From Ixodes scapularis (lineage: Eukaryota; Arthropoda; Arachnida; Ixodida; Ixodidae): 64,000 bases of DNA. The translations under genes and the position numbers were made by a program. The DNA is taken from assembly GCF_016920785.2 (NCBI RefSeq), contig NW_024609880.1:57241817-57305816 (forward strand), given 5' to 3'. Shown piece by piece: positions 46,396-56,559 of the stretch. Under the pieces are notes generated by a model. It ran no database searches. It was not told the DNA's origin and saw only the letters and a list, made by a program, of their open reading frames with translations. How positions within the stretch are numbered: position 1 is the first letter of the stretch; every line of letters starts with the position of its first letter.

Positions 46396-47248
46396 CGTCG
46401 TATGCTGAAAAAAAAAAAAATTCTGATATGTTTATTGGACACATTCATATCAGTTGGCAAATGTTGGATATCAGTTCTTATATGTCGATATCAGTTTTCG
46501 GGTATTTCATATCAGTTCTTATAGACGCTTTACACACGCGCCAAATTACAGCCGCCATTGCTGACCTTCTCTTGTCTTACCGAGATGCCGAGCAACTGAA
46601 ACGGTAGTTGACGACCCTCTACAAAGGCCGATGCTTTAGAAAAGGACACAGTTGAATCTAATAGGGCAATAACCTGGCCTGCTATGGCAATGATGAAGTG
46701 AAATAAACGGAATATGAGGAAACAAAAACTGAAGGTCAGTTATGGCGGCGTCCATGCACAGCTGCTGCAAAGCGTCTATATGTCCCATATCAGTTTTTGG
46801 CTATCTCATATCAGTTTCATATATCGCATATCAGTTTCATATTTCGCATATCAGTTTTTGGATATTACATATCAGTTCTTATATAGATTCATATGATTTT
46901 TTTTTTCAGTAGGCACCAGCAGTCCGCTTAGTAAAATCAGCGCTTTTTTGAGGAATTTAGCTTTTTTTTTTCAATTGTCTCTGCATTTGATAATGTCAGC
47001 TTTATGCTGCTTATGCCGGCAACAGAATGTAGCTGTCAAGTGCCAATTTTTACGTTTAGGAATTAAAGGAATGGAATGGAACTATTCAGCCATTCCAGGA
47101 GTGGGAATGGGCCCAGTGTCTCCATTCCTAGGAATTGAAAGGAATGGAATTATCGAAAACTCTAATTCCCCGGAATGGAATTGGAATGGAATGGGGTTTC
47201 CCATTCCGGAACACTGGAGTGAACTAGGTTGGGTAAATCTGTAGTCCA

Positions 47249-47618
47249 CGTTTTACTCCAGAAGTAACTAAATACAGATACTCGTTACTTCATAAAAAAT
47301 TAACCCAAATACGTTATTGGTTCCATCTCTTAACAATTTACTAGGTTGTTCCTTTGTTACCGAACAAAGTGACTAGGTACAAGTAACGCTTTACTTGTAA
47401 AACGTTAGGTGCAAGTTTGTTTAGAACGCAGAGCGCTGTAAAGTTTCCTAAAAGAATAAATCAAGGTGTTTGACGAGGAGACCGGCGGACCGACGCTGTC
47501 TGGCCCGCTATGAGTATCTGCATTCTTGTAGCTTGAACGGTCCCCAGCCATCTCTCAATTTGTTTAAGATCTGCTGCCAGGTCTTCACGAAAATCGCTCC
47601 CAGCTTTTGATTCTGGTA
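47249..47618 (-). repeat. 369-bp duplicated block, copy 2
   Basis: This copy begins 24 bp outside the outer hAT's right-hand duplication. The shared minus-strand frame continues upstream here into unrelated sequence (78 codons, 47461-47697). Confidence 0.85.
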
Positions 47619-47829
47619 AAGTACCGTGTGCGTGGGAGAATAAAGGATCTTGTTTTTCTTGCCGTAAAAATAAACTACGCATCTGGTTCGAACTCATAGC
47701 GCAACATCCGGGCCTGCAATTTCAGCCTTGGCACATATGCGGTGTAGGCGGTTGAAAACAGATGCAATAACTGCAGAACATTTCATTGTTTGATCCAAAA
47801 GTTATAAGCGATTTTTAGAAACCTGTTAT

Positions 47830-48050
47830 TAGAAAGTATTATTTATTTTATTTTATTAATACTATTTGCCGCCGTGGGGAAGCCAAGGTAGAAAAGATAC
47901 ACCAATCAACGTTTACGATAAAGCTATTTTAATACAACATTAAAATATAATAATATTTTTTATTATTTAATATTTAATAATAAATATATTACTATTTTAA
48001 TTATTTAATTATTTTAATAATTATTGTTTAATATAATAAAGTAACATTTT
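47830..48050. repeat. AT-rich low-complexity tract
   Basis: Almost pure A/T between about 47935 and 48045 with TAATAATATT/TTTAATAATT words. Confidence 0.85.
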
Positions 48051-48906
48051 AACAACTCCCAAGAATACAGGAGGAATACATAAAGTGTACAATACACGCT
48101 TTCGGAAACGGGCCCTATTTGTTAATTAAAATTTTCCAAAACCGCATACATTTTTATGAGATCGTTGTAAGTTTTTATACTTTGGCATCTGCTGTCAAAC
48201 GCTAGCGTTATATTTGACCAATATTAATAGTTCGGCGAGGAGTAGTTTATTTTTGCTGCAAAATAACATGGTTCACTTTTCTCACACTTACACTGTATTC
48301 CCTTGAATTTATCGCAAGTGGCCTTGATCACTAATCGTGAAACTTTGGAGCGAATTAATGGTGGTTGAGTCTCTCAAGTTTTGTCTCGGCTCCACCCGGT
48401 GCTCAGCTATAAAACGCTATTCACTTGCTTACCTAATGACTCTTAATTATGTTCTTGGCTTTACCGGATGTTTCAGCTGTTACTACTTTTGGATATGGAG
48501 CCTCAACGCACCGACGTAAGTAGACAAAGTTTGTCCAATGGTATATGTTATACCATATCAGCGTATTACATAGTTTATTTGGTATGGTACTTCTAGCACT
48601 GCGACAATATCCGCACAGCTGTACTAAGTTTATGATTCTGAATGCCAATAATTACTTAGCTGAAGTAGGACGATAATAGCAAATGGGTTACGCTCTGTAT
48701 TCTCGTGCGAATGCGATATGTTTTTAATAATATCCGAATGGTTCAGCTTCTGGAGATGAATTGAAAAGAAGATGTTTGACATTATCGTAACAACTTATAA
48801 AGCAAGAAAAAAATATAAATATAGTATAAACATTGCTTGACAATGAAGTTGATGGATTTTTATTTTAATATAAAACAAAATATAGCGCGTGGCGAAGAAT
48901 AAACAC

Positions 48907-49042
<136 letters not shown>

Positions 49043-49202
49043 TCGGCTCCTTCAGCATCCCATAGCTGAATGAAAAATCGTGAAATCTTCTCGAGTATAA
49101 TGTTATACATGTGAGATTTGATACCGGGATGGTCCGATGAAACCTCACCGGAATAAAAGAAATTAAAGACGTCCACAAATCTCTGTAGCGCGAAATTAGA
49201 GC

Positions 49203-49420
49203 TCAGCTTTTGAGGAGGAGGAGGAAGGGAGGGTACGGAGGGGAGGGTATGATCCTCCTCGTCCTCCGTACCCTCTCCTCCTCCCGTCCTCTTCCCCTCC
49301 TGATCTGCTCTTTGTCCTCCATCCTTTACTCCTCCTCTCCCCTCGCCTCATCCTCCTCTCCCCATTTCTCCCTCCCCTCCTCCTCCTCCTCCGCACATTC
49401 CCCTCTTCCTCCTCTGCACG
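49203..49420. repeat. Purine-to-pyrimidine switch with hairpin
   Basis: A GGAGGA-rich stretch (49213-49247) flips to a CCTCCTC-rich stretch (49254-49415). GGGTACGGAGG and CCTCCGTACCC form a perfect 11-bp stem close to the switch. Confidence 0.8.
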
Positions 49421-49825
49421 TGACGTCAATTTTCCTGCTAAATCTAGCGGAGAAACTGAATTTGTTCATAGGTGACGTGACACCAAGTCATGTGACATCA
49501 TTTTCTCCGCTAAATTTAGCGGGGAAATAAGTTGGTATTGAGGTCACGTGACTTAAATTTTCCATTAAAATTTAGCGGAGAAACTGAATTGGTATTGAGG
49601 TCACGTGACTTCAATTTTTCCTCTAATTTAGCGGAGAAACTGAATTTGTTAATAGGTGACGTGACATCATATCATGTTACGTCATTTCCCCAGCTAAATT
49701 TAGCGGGGAAACTGAATTGGTGAAAGAGTTCACGTGACGTCAACTTTCCCGCTAAATTTTGCGGGGAATTGAATTGCTGTTGATGTCAGGTGACGTCGAT
49801 TTTCCCGCTAAATTTAGCGCGGTTA
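49419..49825. repeat. Tandem array of ~55-70 bp units with nested palindromes
   Basis: Seven units each contain a core close to CCGCTAAATTTAGCGG followed by GGAAACTGAATTGGT-type sequence. Between cores is GTCACGTGAC or GTGACGTCA. Cores lie near 49434, 49505, 49565, 49621, 49690, 49748 and 49803. Both the core and the spacer word are palindromes. A dispersed copy is at 23430-23545. Confidence 0.85.
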
Positions 49826-50242
49826 CGCCGACGCCGATGGCAAAGCCGCCCCACCCGGAAATGGGCACCCAAGAGCTGCGCTTTAAAAAAAGATTAGTGC
49901 TATACTTATTTACTATAATCAAGAAAATGACTACGAATAATAAAGGAGATAATACTTCCAATTTGGGACGGGCCTTAAAAGCTTTTGTAAATTGCTTTAT
50001 CACTTAGTACGTACCTCTTGAGGTGTTGAACGAGCTACGTCGTATTGAGCTTAAATAAAACAAAAGTCCAAGTTCGTGCTCTTGACTGGCGACAATACTA
50101 AAAGGCCGCGTTTTTCGATAGAAGATTTTTATTGCGAAAGCATTGGGCGCGTTTAGTCCGTGCTCAGGAGCGCGAGAGTTCGGCGCTCCTTTCACTAAAC
50201 GGACAGGAGTGCCAACGGAGACTGACACTCGAGCCCGCTCTT

Positions 50243-50253
50243 CGTGCACCGAG
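50243..50253. repeat. Left target-site duplication of the I-group LINE
   Basis: CGTGCACCGAG (12 bp with the preceding T) repeats at 56413-56424, immediately after the (CT)n tail. Confidence 0.85.
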
Positions 50254-50657
50254 GGGACTTCGCTCAACCTCCGTCGAGAACGGACGTGCTCTTGGAGCTC
50301 TCCGTCCTCGCCGAGTTCCCCCGCTCCGAAACGCGAGCCTCCAGTATAAACATCGAGAGGCCCGCTCCCCGGTCGGCGGCCCCCGATTTCGCCTCGCCGA
50401 GCCTGGAAGCCCGAGATTCCTACCCCACATGGGTGGGGCCGACACCAAACGGATGCCTACGATGAACGGCATCCATTGAGACCACACAAGTCCACAAGTC
50501 CCGGTGAGCCCACCACTTTTAACATTATCAGACTCCTAAGACACAAACCGAAACCCGCCCAGCTAAGCCAAACGACGAGCACGGCGGCCGGCACCGCCCG
50601 CGCCATCAGAGCGCAGCTCTCGACCCGGCAACAGGCGGACGCTTGCCCCTAACCATC

Positions 50658-52679
50658 ATGGAAAGTAGTCAAGCATTATCCCAGCGCCAACCGACCAACC
50701 GAGATGAAAATGAACGCGCGGCCGATCTCAATGGGAACCCCAACCCAAACAACGACGAGTCACCCAGTAAAGATGCCTCGCATCAACAACAGGAGAAAAC
50801 AAATAACTTCTCTTGGACGGACGTAGTCAGCAGGCGAGCCCGAAGACAACAACTTCAATCCGAGAGGGAAAAGGCCGCTGCTGCCGAGAAAGCACCCAAC
50901 CACTCCACAAATCCCCGTAGGAGAGCAGGTGATCACGGCTCCCCCTACACTCAGGAGAACCGGAGCCGCCGAGCACAAACACAAACGTTGCACCAAAAAA
51001 GGCTACCACCCCTCCCGATCGACGACTACAAAGTGGTCATCCGGCCGAGAGACGGTCTCAACCTCGGAGCCTGGAGTACGGACAAGCTCACACGAGCCAT
51101 CCTCGTGGCATCTAAACTCTCGTCCACCGAAACGAACGATATCACTATAAGAATCCGCCGTGACCAGAACCTGGCGATCATCAGCACCCCAAGACTAGAG
51201 ACATCCTCCCGCGTACAAGCAATCTCGGCGCTAACTCTCGAAACCAGGCAATACGAAGTCACAGCATACCTGGCAGTCCCCGACAATTCATGCAGAGGCA
51301 TCATCTCCGGTGTAGACACCAGACCGACAGCCGAGACACTCACTGAGGAATTACGTGCCCCCGGGACCAACATCTTGTACGCCAGAATGATGGGACAGAC
51401 TAACACTGCCATCATCACATTTGAGGGACTCAAGGTACCCCACTACGTGTACCTATCGGGCGGTGAATACCCATGCAGACCCTACCAACCAAGAAAACAA
51501 ATATGCGGCGTTTGCCTGGGCCTAGGACATCGCACCGACGTGTGCCCGCAACCGGAGAAGAGCCGATGCACCACCTGCGGAACACCTGGCGGTGCCATGG
51601 AAGATCACCAGTGCCAACCCTACTGCATAAATTGTGGCGGTGAACACCCAGCGGTCGACCCGCGCTGCCCGGCCCGACAGAGAGGACCATACAACAAGAA
51701 ACACGTCCAACAACACCAACAAATGCAAGGACGACAGAAATCACCCCTACCACCGCCACCGCCCCCACCGCCCCAACCAAGAAGTGCAGACCCTCAATGG
51801 CCGAAACTACAAAGCAAAACCTGGGAAGATCCTAATCCTTTCATCTTCCTGGCCGACTCCACACCGCAAGATTGCCACGAGCCCAGCCCACCCACAGGAC
51901 ACCCGAAACACGTCGGCAGGAATAAGTCCCGTTCCAGCTCGAGGTCACAAAGTCGGCCCCGGACATACGGAGAGACGCAGCGAACGGACCAAAGGGGAAA
52001 ACAGAAACCCACCCTCCCCGGGGATGACCGCAACGAAACGAAGGTAAGCTGGGCAGCGCAGCCTCCTAACCCTCCCTACGTCCCCACACTCGCAGACGCT
52101 CCCTCCCCCCACACACCAGTACCGGACCCTATACGGGATATCATCACAAAGCGAACAATCATGACAGCAACCGACACGCAGACGACAGCACAACCAGATT
52201 CAGACACGTTCGCAAAGACCAAGGAGCATTTTGCCCAATCCCTACAGAGTTTCCGAAGAGAAATTCAAGAGGAGTTAAAGAACTTCCGAGAAGAAATCAG
52301 GGCCCTCACCAGACAACCCATAGAAGAGCTAAAGGAAGCACTCCGACAGACACCACGCGAGGAGAAACTCGCACCCGCCGAAAAAATACGGCAGGAAATA
52401 ACACAGGACATACAGGAAATGAAACAACAAATAATACAGCAGATTGCTCTACAACTCCCCCAACTCATCCACGCCGCTCTAACAGACCACCGAATCAAGC
52501 TCTCTCAGGCAGAGCCGAACCTCCCGTTGCACACGGACACACACGGTGAACGCGATCATCGTGAAGCGAGACGAGTACACCCTTACCACCGACCGACTAC
52601 CGAAGCCTCCTGTGTCCCTGCTGTAGCGGCACAATCCGACGTCTCTCAACGCCAGCCCCAACACGAAGACAAACACTAG
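50658..52679 (+). CDS. LINE ORF1: gag-like protein with three zinc knuckles and a C-terminal coiled coil
   Basis: I take ATG 50658 (MESSQALSQ) as start; the open frame extends five codons upstream only through TTG. The 673-residue protein has a polar Q/N/R-rich N terminus and a folded RRM-like region around residues 120-270. Zinc clusters follow: C283/C286/H291/C296 (CX2CX4HX4C), then C304/C307/H317/C319, then C323/C326/H330/C337 with unusual spacing. A run of eight prolines near residue 368 and an R/S-rich stretch come next. The last ~150 residues are charged and heptad-like (for example SLQSFRREIQEELKNFREEI), probably a coiled coil. Its role would be binding and packaging the element's RNA. 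It ends 37 bp before the first possible ORF2 start. Confidence 0.88.
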   Translation: MESSQALSQRQPTNRDENERAADLNGNPNPNNDESPSKDASHQQQEKTNNFSWTDVVSRRARRQQLQSEREKAAAAEKAPNHSTNPRRRAGDHGSPYTQENRSRRAQTQTLHQKRLPPLPIDDYKVVIRPRDGLNLGAWSTDKLTRAILVASKLSSTETNDITIRIRRDQNLAIISTPRLETSSRVQAISALTLETRQYEVTAYLAVPDNSCRGIISGVDTRPTAETLTEELRAPGTNILYARMMGQTNTAIITFEGLKVPHYVYLSGGEYPCRPYQPRKQICGVCLGLGHRTDVCPQPEKSRCTTCGTPGGAMEDHQCQPYCINCGGEHPAVDPRCPARQRGPYNKKHVQQHQQMQGRQKSPLPPPPPPPPQPRSADPQWPKLQSKTWEDPNPFIFLADSTPQDCHEPSPPTGHPKHVGRNKSRSSSRSQSRPRTYGETQRTDQRGKQKPTLPGDDRNETKVSWAAQPPNPPYVPTLADAPSPHTPVPDPIRDIITKRTIMTATDTQTTAQPDSDTFAKTKEHFAQSLQSFRREIQEELKNFREEIRALTRQPIEELKEALRQTPREEKLAPAEKIRQEITQDIQEMKQQIIQQIALQLPQLIHAALTDHRIKLSQAEPNLPLHTDTHGERDHREARRVHPYHRPTTEASCVPAVAAQSDVSQRQPQHEDKH

Positions 52680-52716
52680 GAAACAAAACAAAAAGCACTC
52701 TCCCCCTACCGCCCCC

Positions 52717-55700
52717 GTGATCTCTACGCGAATCTGGCAATGGAACTGTAGAGGGTACCGACGCAAACGCGGAGCCCTCACACAATACCTCAGCACCCAC
52801 ACACAACGCCCCGACGCCATAGCCATACAAGAAACCAATTGCGCCCCCAACCTGTCTGGATACGAAACATATGTGCAGAATACAATCCACGGAGATACAC
52901 CGCGAGTAGCGACTCTGGTCGCAAAACACATCCCCGTCATAGAGCATACCATGGACAGAAATGTAGACATCCCACATGTTCTTCTGGAGCTCCTCCCCCA
53001 GAAACGCGGAGGAACCAGCCTCTTCATACTGAATATTTATAGTCCCCCCAAGAGTGGCAAGAGAGACACCTTCGACAACATCTTCCTCGACGCGATTCGA
53101 ATAGCCCGACCACGAGAAAACACCTTTCTTATAGTGGGGGATTTCAACGCGGCACACCCAGCCTGGGGATACGAACATGAGACAGTAAAGGGACGGAAGT
53201 TAGCTACGACTATATCTAGGAACCAGCTAACCCTCCTGACCGAGCCTGACCAACCGACAAGGCTGGGTAACAGCGTAAACCACGACACGAGCCCGGACCT
53301 AACGCTCGTGCGTGCAAAAAAGCCATGTACCTGGACAAACCTCCAAGAAAACCTGGGGAGCGACCATTACATTCTTGAGACTGAGATCCAGACCCAGATC
53401 GGCCGAGGCCACGGACGCACACAACGACTCATAAACTGGGACGCCTTCCGACAGCTAAGACCACCCCCGGAGGGGGAAACAGCAGAAGCACACCCACCCC
53501 TAGCACAATGGATCCAGGAACTTAAAAATGACATTGACAAGGTGACTACGCAGGTGAAAACCACAAGTGCAGCCCCAGTTATAGACCCACATCTACTCCA
53601 CCTGTGGGAAGCTCGCAGGGGACTCACCCGGAGATGGAGAACTCGCAAACACAACCGAAAACTCCGAAAACGCATAGCAGAGCTCACCTTAGAGGCAGAA
53701 CAGTATGCCGAGGAACTCACACAAACCAACTGGTACAAACTTTGTGATCAGCTCCAAGGAACCCTCGGAACCAAACGGGCCTGGACTCTTCTCCGAAGTC
53801 TCATAGACCCAACAAAAACCAAGGCGGCAACATCCCACGCAATCACCAAACTTCTTCACCGAGAAACACGAAAGGAAAATGAGCTATGGGACGCTCTCAG
53901 AGAACGTTACTTAGCAACTGGCCCTAAACCCAAATACTCTTCATACCCGCACAAAGAAGCCACGCATCCCCTTGACACAGACATCACCGAATCCGAAGTC
54001 CGAAGCGCACTTACAAACCTAACCCGGAGCACGACACCAGGTAAAGACGGCATTACATACAAAATGCTTAAAAATCTCGACGACGGATCCATCACCGCCC
54101 TTACGGCTTATTATAACGAGGCTTGGAACACTGGTACGCTGCCACAAGATTGGCGACATGCAGACATAACCCTCATACCCAAGCCGGGCAAGCCACTCTC
54201 CCTCGAGAATCTTCGCCCCATATCTCTCACGTCATGCATAGGAAAACTCTTGGAGCACATAGTCCTTAAACGACTCCAACCACACCTGGAAGCCATCAAC
54301 TTCTTCGCAGAGACCATGTTCGGCTTCAGGAAAAACCTATCCACCCAAGATATACTTCTCCAACTTAAAGAAGACATCCTCGACCACCCAGGACGGGCAC
54401 AGACAAGGGCGGTTTTGGCTCTTGACCTCAAAGGAGCCTTTGACAACGTGTCACATGACGCCATCCTGGAAGGCCTCGCCCGATCCCAATGCGGAAAGAA
54501 GACCTACGAATACATACGAGCTTTCTTATCCGACCGAACCGCCACCTTGGGGATCGGCGATCATCGATCCGACCCAATCCTGCTCACGGGAAAGGGCACT
54601 CCCCAAGGTTCAGTCCTCTCGCCAACACTTTTTAACATTGCCATGGCAGGGCTTCCTCATCTCCTCGCCAAAACACCCAACATCCAACACGCACTGTATG
54701 CCGACGACATCACCATATGGACCAGCAAGGGCTCGGACGGCCAGATACAAGACAACCTTCAGGAAGCAGTAGACACCACCCAGAAATTCGCTATAGCAGC
54801 AGGACTCAGCTGCGCAGCTGAAAAGTCTGAACTCCTGCTCATCCGAGGAGCACGCAAAACTAATGAACGGAACAAGACCACAGACGAAATCACCATACAC
54901 CTTGAAGGCACCCCCATACCAAAAACCGACCGTCTAAGGATACTTGGCTTGCACCTCCAAGCCAATGCAAAAGCCACCCATACCGTGCAGCTGCTAAAGA
55001 AGCAATGCATCCAAATAGCCCACCTCATACGCAGAGTCGCCAACAAAAGAGGCGGCCTCAAAGAAACCGATACCATTAGGGTTGTGCAAGCACTTCTCAT
55101 CAGCCGAATAATATATCACGCCCCATACCACAAACTAAACCAAACGGAGCTAAATAGACTCAACATCATTCTCCGCACAGCGATTAAAACGGCCCTTGGA
55201 CTCCCCCCGTACACCTCAACCCAACGATTACTCCAACTCGGCCTGCACAATACTATTGAGGAACTGATCGAAGCCCACACAACCGGACAACGCACCCGTA
55301 TGAGCTACACAAAGACAGGACAACATGTCCTTCGCAGACTCGGCTATCAGAGCTTCGAAATCCCAGAGCACACCATCAAAGTAGGGCCAGCTCCACCCGC
55401 AATCACTGCCAGGATACGGGTCATGCCACTCCCACGAAACATGCACCCAGAGCTCAATGCCGGAAGGAGAGCGGCAAGAGTGCGTGCTCTCCAACGACTA
55501 CACGGAAACGACCCATGTACCTTTTACACTGACGCGGCAGAATATCCCGCACCACATAAGTATATGAGCATAGCCGTCTGCGATTCCAACGGTCAGAACA
55601 GGACAACGGCCTCCCTTCGAGGCAAGCTCCCCACCACCACCTCGGAAGAGGTAGCTATTGCATTGGCCTTAGCTCACTTATATCACACAATCAAGGATCA

Positions 55701-56348
55701 TGAGGTTCCATGCACTATCATCACCGACTCACAAGCGGCATGTAGAGCATATGCCAGAAACTCCCTCTCCCATTTAACATTACGAATTCTATCACCCCTT
55801 GACCCCTCCTTGCTACCACCGGTCCGCATTATATGGACACCTGGTCATGCTTCTCTTCCCGGTAATGAGAGCGCACACGCGCTCGCCCGAGAAATAACCC
55901 ACCGGGCATTACACGAAGAGAGAGAGGAATTTAGCACCAGACACTACAGCACCAACCTTCCCCCAGCCCCCCTACTCACTTACAATAATGTCACAGAATA
56001 CTACCGCTCCCAGCGCAAAACCCTTCCCCCCCACACAAGTCACTAACCCGGCAGGAGGAAATCGCATGGCGCCTACTACAGACCCACACCTACCCAAACC
56101 TATTCCATAAACAACGATTCTTTCCCACCAGGTACCCAGACATATGTCCGGGTTGCCAATCCCCACAACCCACCTTGTACCACTCCACATGGACCTGCCC
56201 AACCCCATTGGGAAACGGCATCAAACCTATCCCCCATCCTACATTCTCGTCTTGGGAGGCTGCGCTGACCAGCACAGCGCCTGACGATCAGCGACGGCTG
56301 ATTGAACGGGCCAAGCGTATAGCAGAAGCCAACGGAGCCCTGGACTAA
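52717..56348 (+). pseudogene. LINE ORF2: endonuclease, reverse transcriptase, RNase H; one frameshift near the C terminus
   Basis: The open frame from GTG 52717 begins WQWNCRGYRRKRG, the normal start of the endonuclease domain, with N10, E39, GDFN (141-144) and SDHY (215-218). The RT has LIPKPGKP, LRPISLTS, GFRKN, ALDLKGAFDNV (D570, D576), GTPQGSVLSP and YADD (661-664). RNase H shows D939, E977/E978, D1004 and WTPGHASLPGNE; the usual later aspartate is H1054 (ESAHALA). In the C-run at 56026-56032 the frame shifts by one base and stops at 56046. The alternative frame carries the expected tail with CX2CX8HX4C (CPGC...HSTWTC) to TAA at 56346-56348. No ATG precedes the endonuclease domain in this frame. 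Confidence 0.88.
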
Positions 56349-56413
56349 GGGCACCGCCCAAGAACGAAGCAACGACCTCACTTCTTAAATAAAGTTTTTC
56401 TCTCTCTCTCTCT
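56349..56413 (+). repeat. 3' UTR end and (CT)n tail of the LINE
   Basis: AATAAAG is followed by TTTTT and about 10 CT units directly abutting the right duplication. Simple-repeat tails replace poly(A) in some non-LTR clades (family knowledge). Confidence 0.8.
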
Positions 56414-56559
56414 CGTGCACCGAGAATTTCTCGGAGCGCGAGTGACTTCACCGCGCTCCGTGACGTCACGTAAACAAACAAGATGGCTGCGCTGCTGTTT
56501 AGACCGTCGAGACGAGGGGCGCAGCCGGACCGCTGCCTGCTCTCTTTCAGTTGATTAGT

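Larger units (their letters stand above)
45432..46913. mobile_element. Inverted-repeat element with ATATCAGTT subterminal repeats, internally invaded
   Basis: Ends CCTACTGGAAAAAAAATTAT (45432 on) and, reverse complemented from 46913, CCTACTGAAAAAAAAAATCA followed by TATGAAT are inverted copies. Inside both ends the word CATATCAGTT and its variants recur many times (45500-45540, 46420-46520, 46790-46890). A second left-end-like sequence at about 46404 suggests two related copies side by side. A dispersed repeat and a 369-bp block separate them. No clear target duplication; CAC on both sides is weak. Confidence 0.5.
40644..47216. mobile_element. hAT-like element (outer), 8-bp duplication GAGTGAAC
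   Basis: Inverted ends CAGTGTT(G/C)CGGA at 40644 and 47216 (reverse complement) are bordered by a perfect 8-bp direct repeat GAGTGAAC (40636-40643 and 47217-47224). An 8-bp duplication and CAGTG-type ends are the hAT signature (family knowledge). Just inside each end lies a GGAATGGAATGG-rich subterminal zone (40660-40810, 47065-47205). The interior hosts at least two later insertions (41173-43792 and 45432-46913). No hAT transposase or BED finger is readable, so it is non-autonomous or internally replaced. Confidence 0.75.
50254..56413 (+). mobile_element. Full-length I-group non-LTR retrotransposon with 12-bp duplications and (CT)n tail
   Basis: The 6.16-kb element has a ~404-bp 5' UTR, a CCHC gag-like ORF1, an ORF2 with endonuclease, RT, RNase H and C-terminal CCHC, a short 3' UTR with AATAAAG and a (CT)n tail instead of poly(A). 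Direct repeats TCGTGCACCGAG at 50242-50253 and 56413-56424 bracket it, so both ends are secure. RNase H in ORF2 places it in the I group broadly (I, Ingi and relatives; exact clade inferred). It is damaged by one single-base length change in ORF2. Confidence 0.9.

Noticed and set aside
48407..48520. TATA box (CTATAAAA), ATG at 48436 and GTAAGT donor at 48516 as a first exon
   Set aside because: The encoded stretch has aromatic and cysteine residues but no convincing signal-peptide profile, and no partner exon was seen; kept only as a note.
53367..53738. Antisense frames across the I-group LINE ORF2
   Set aside because: Shadows of a frame carrying endonuclease, RT and RNase H motifs.
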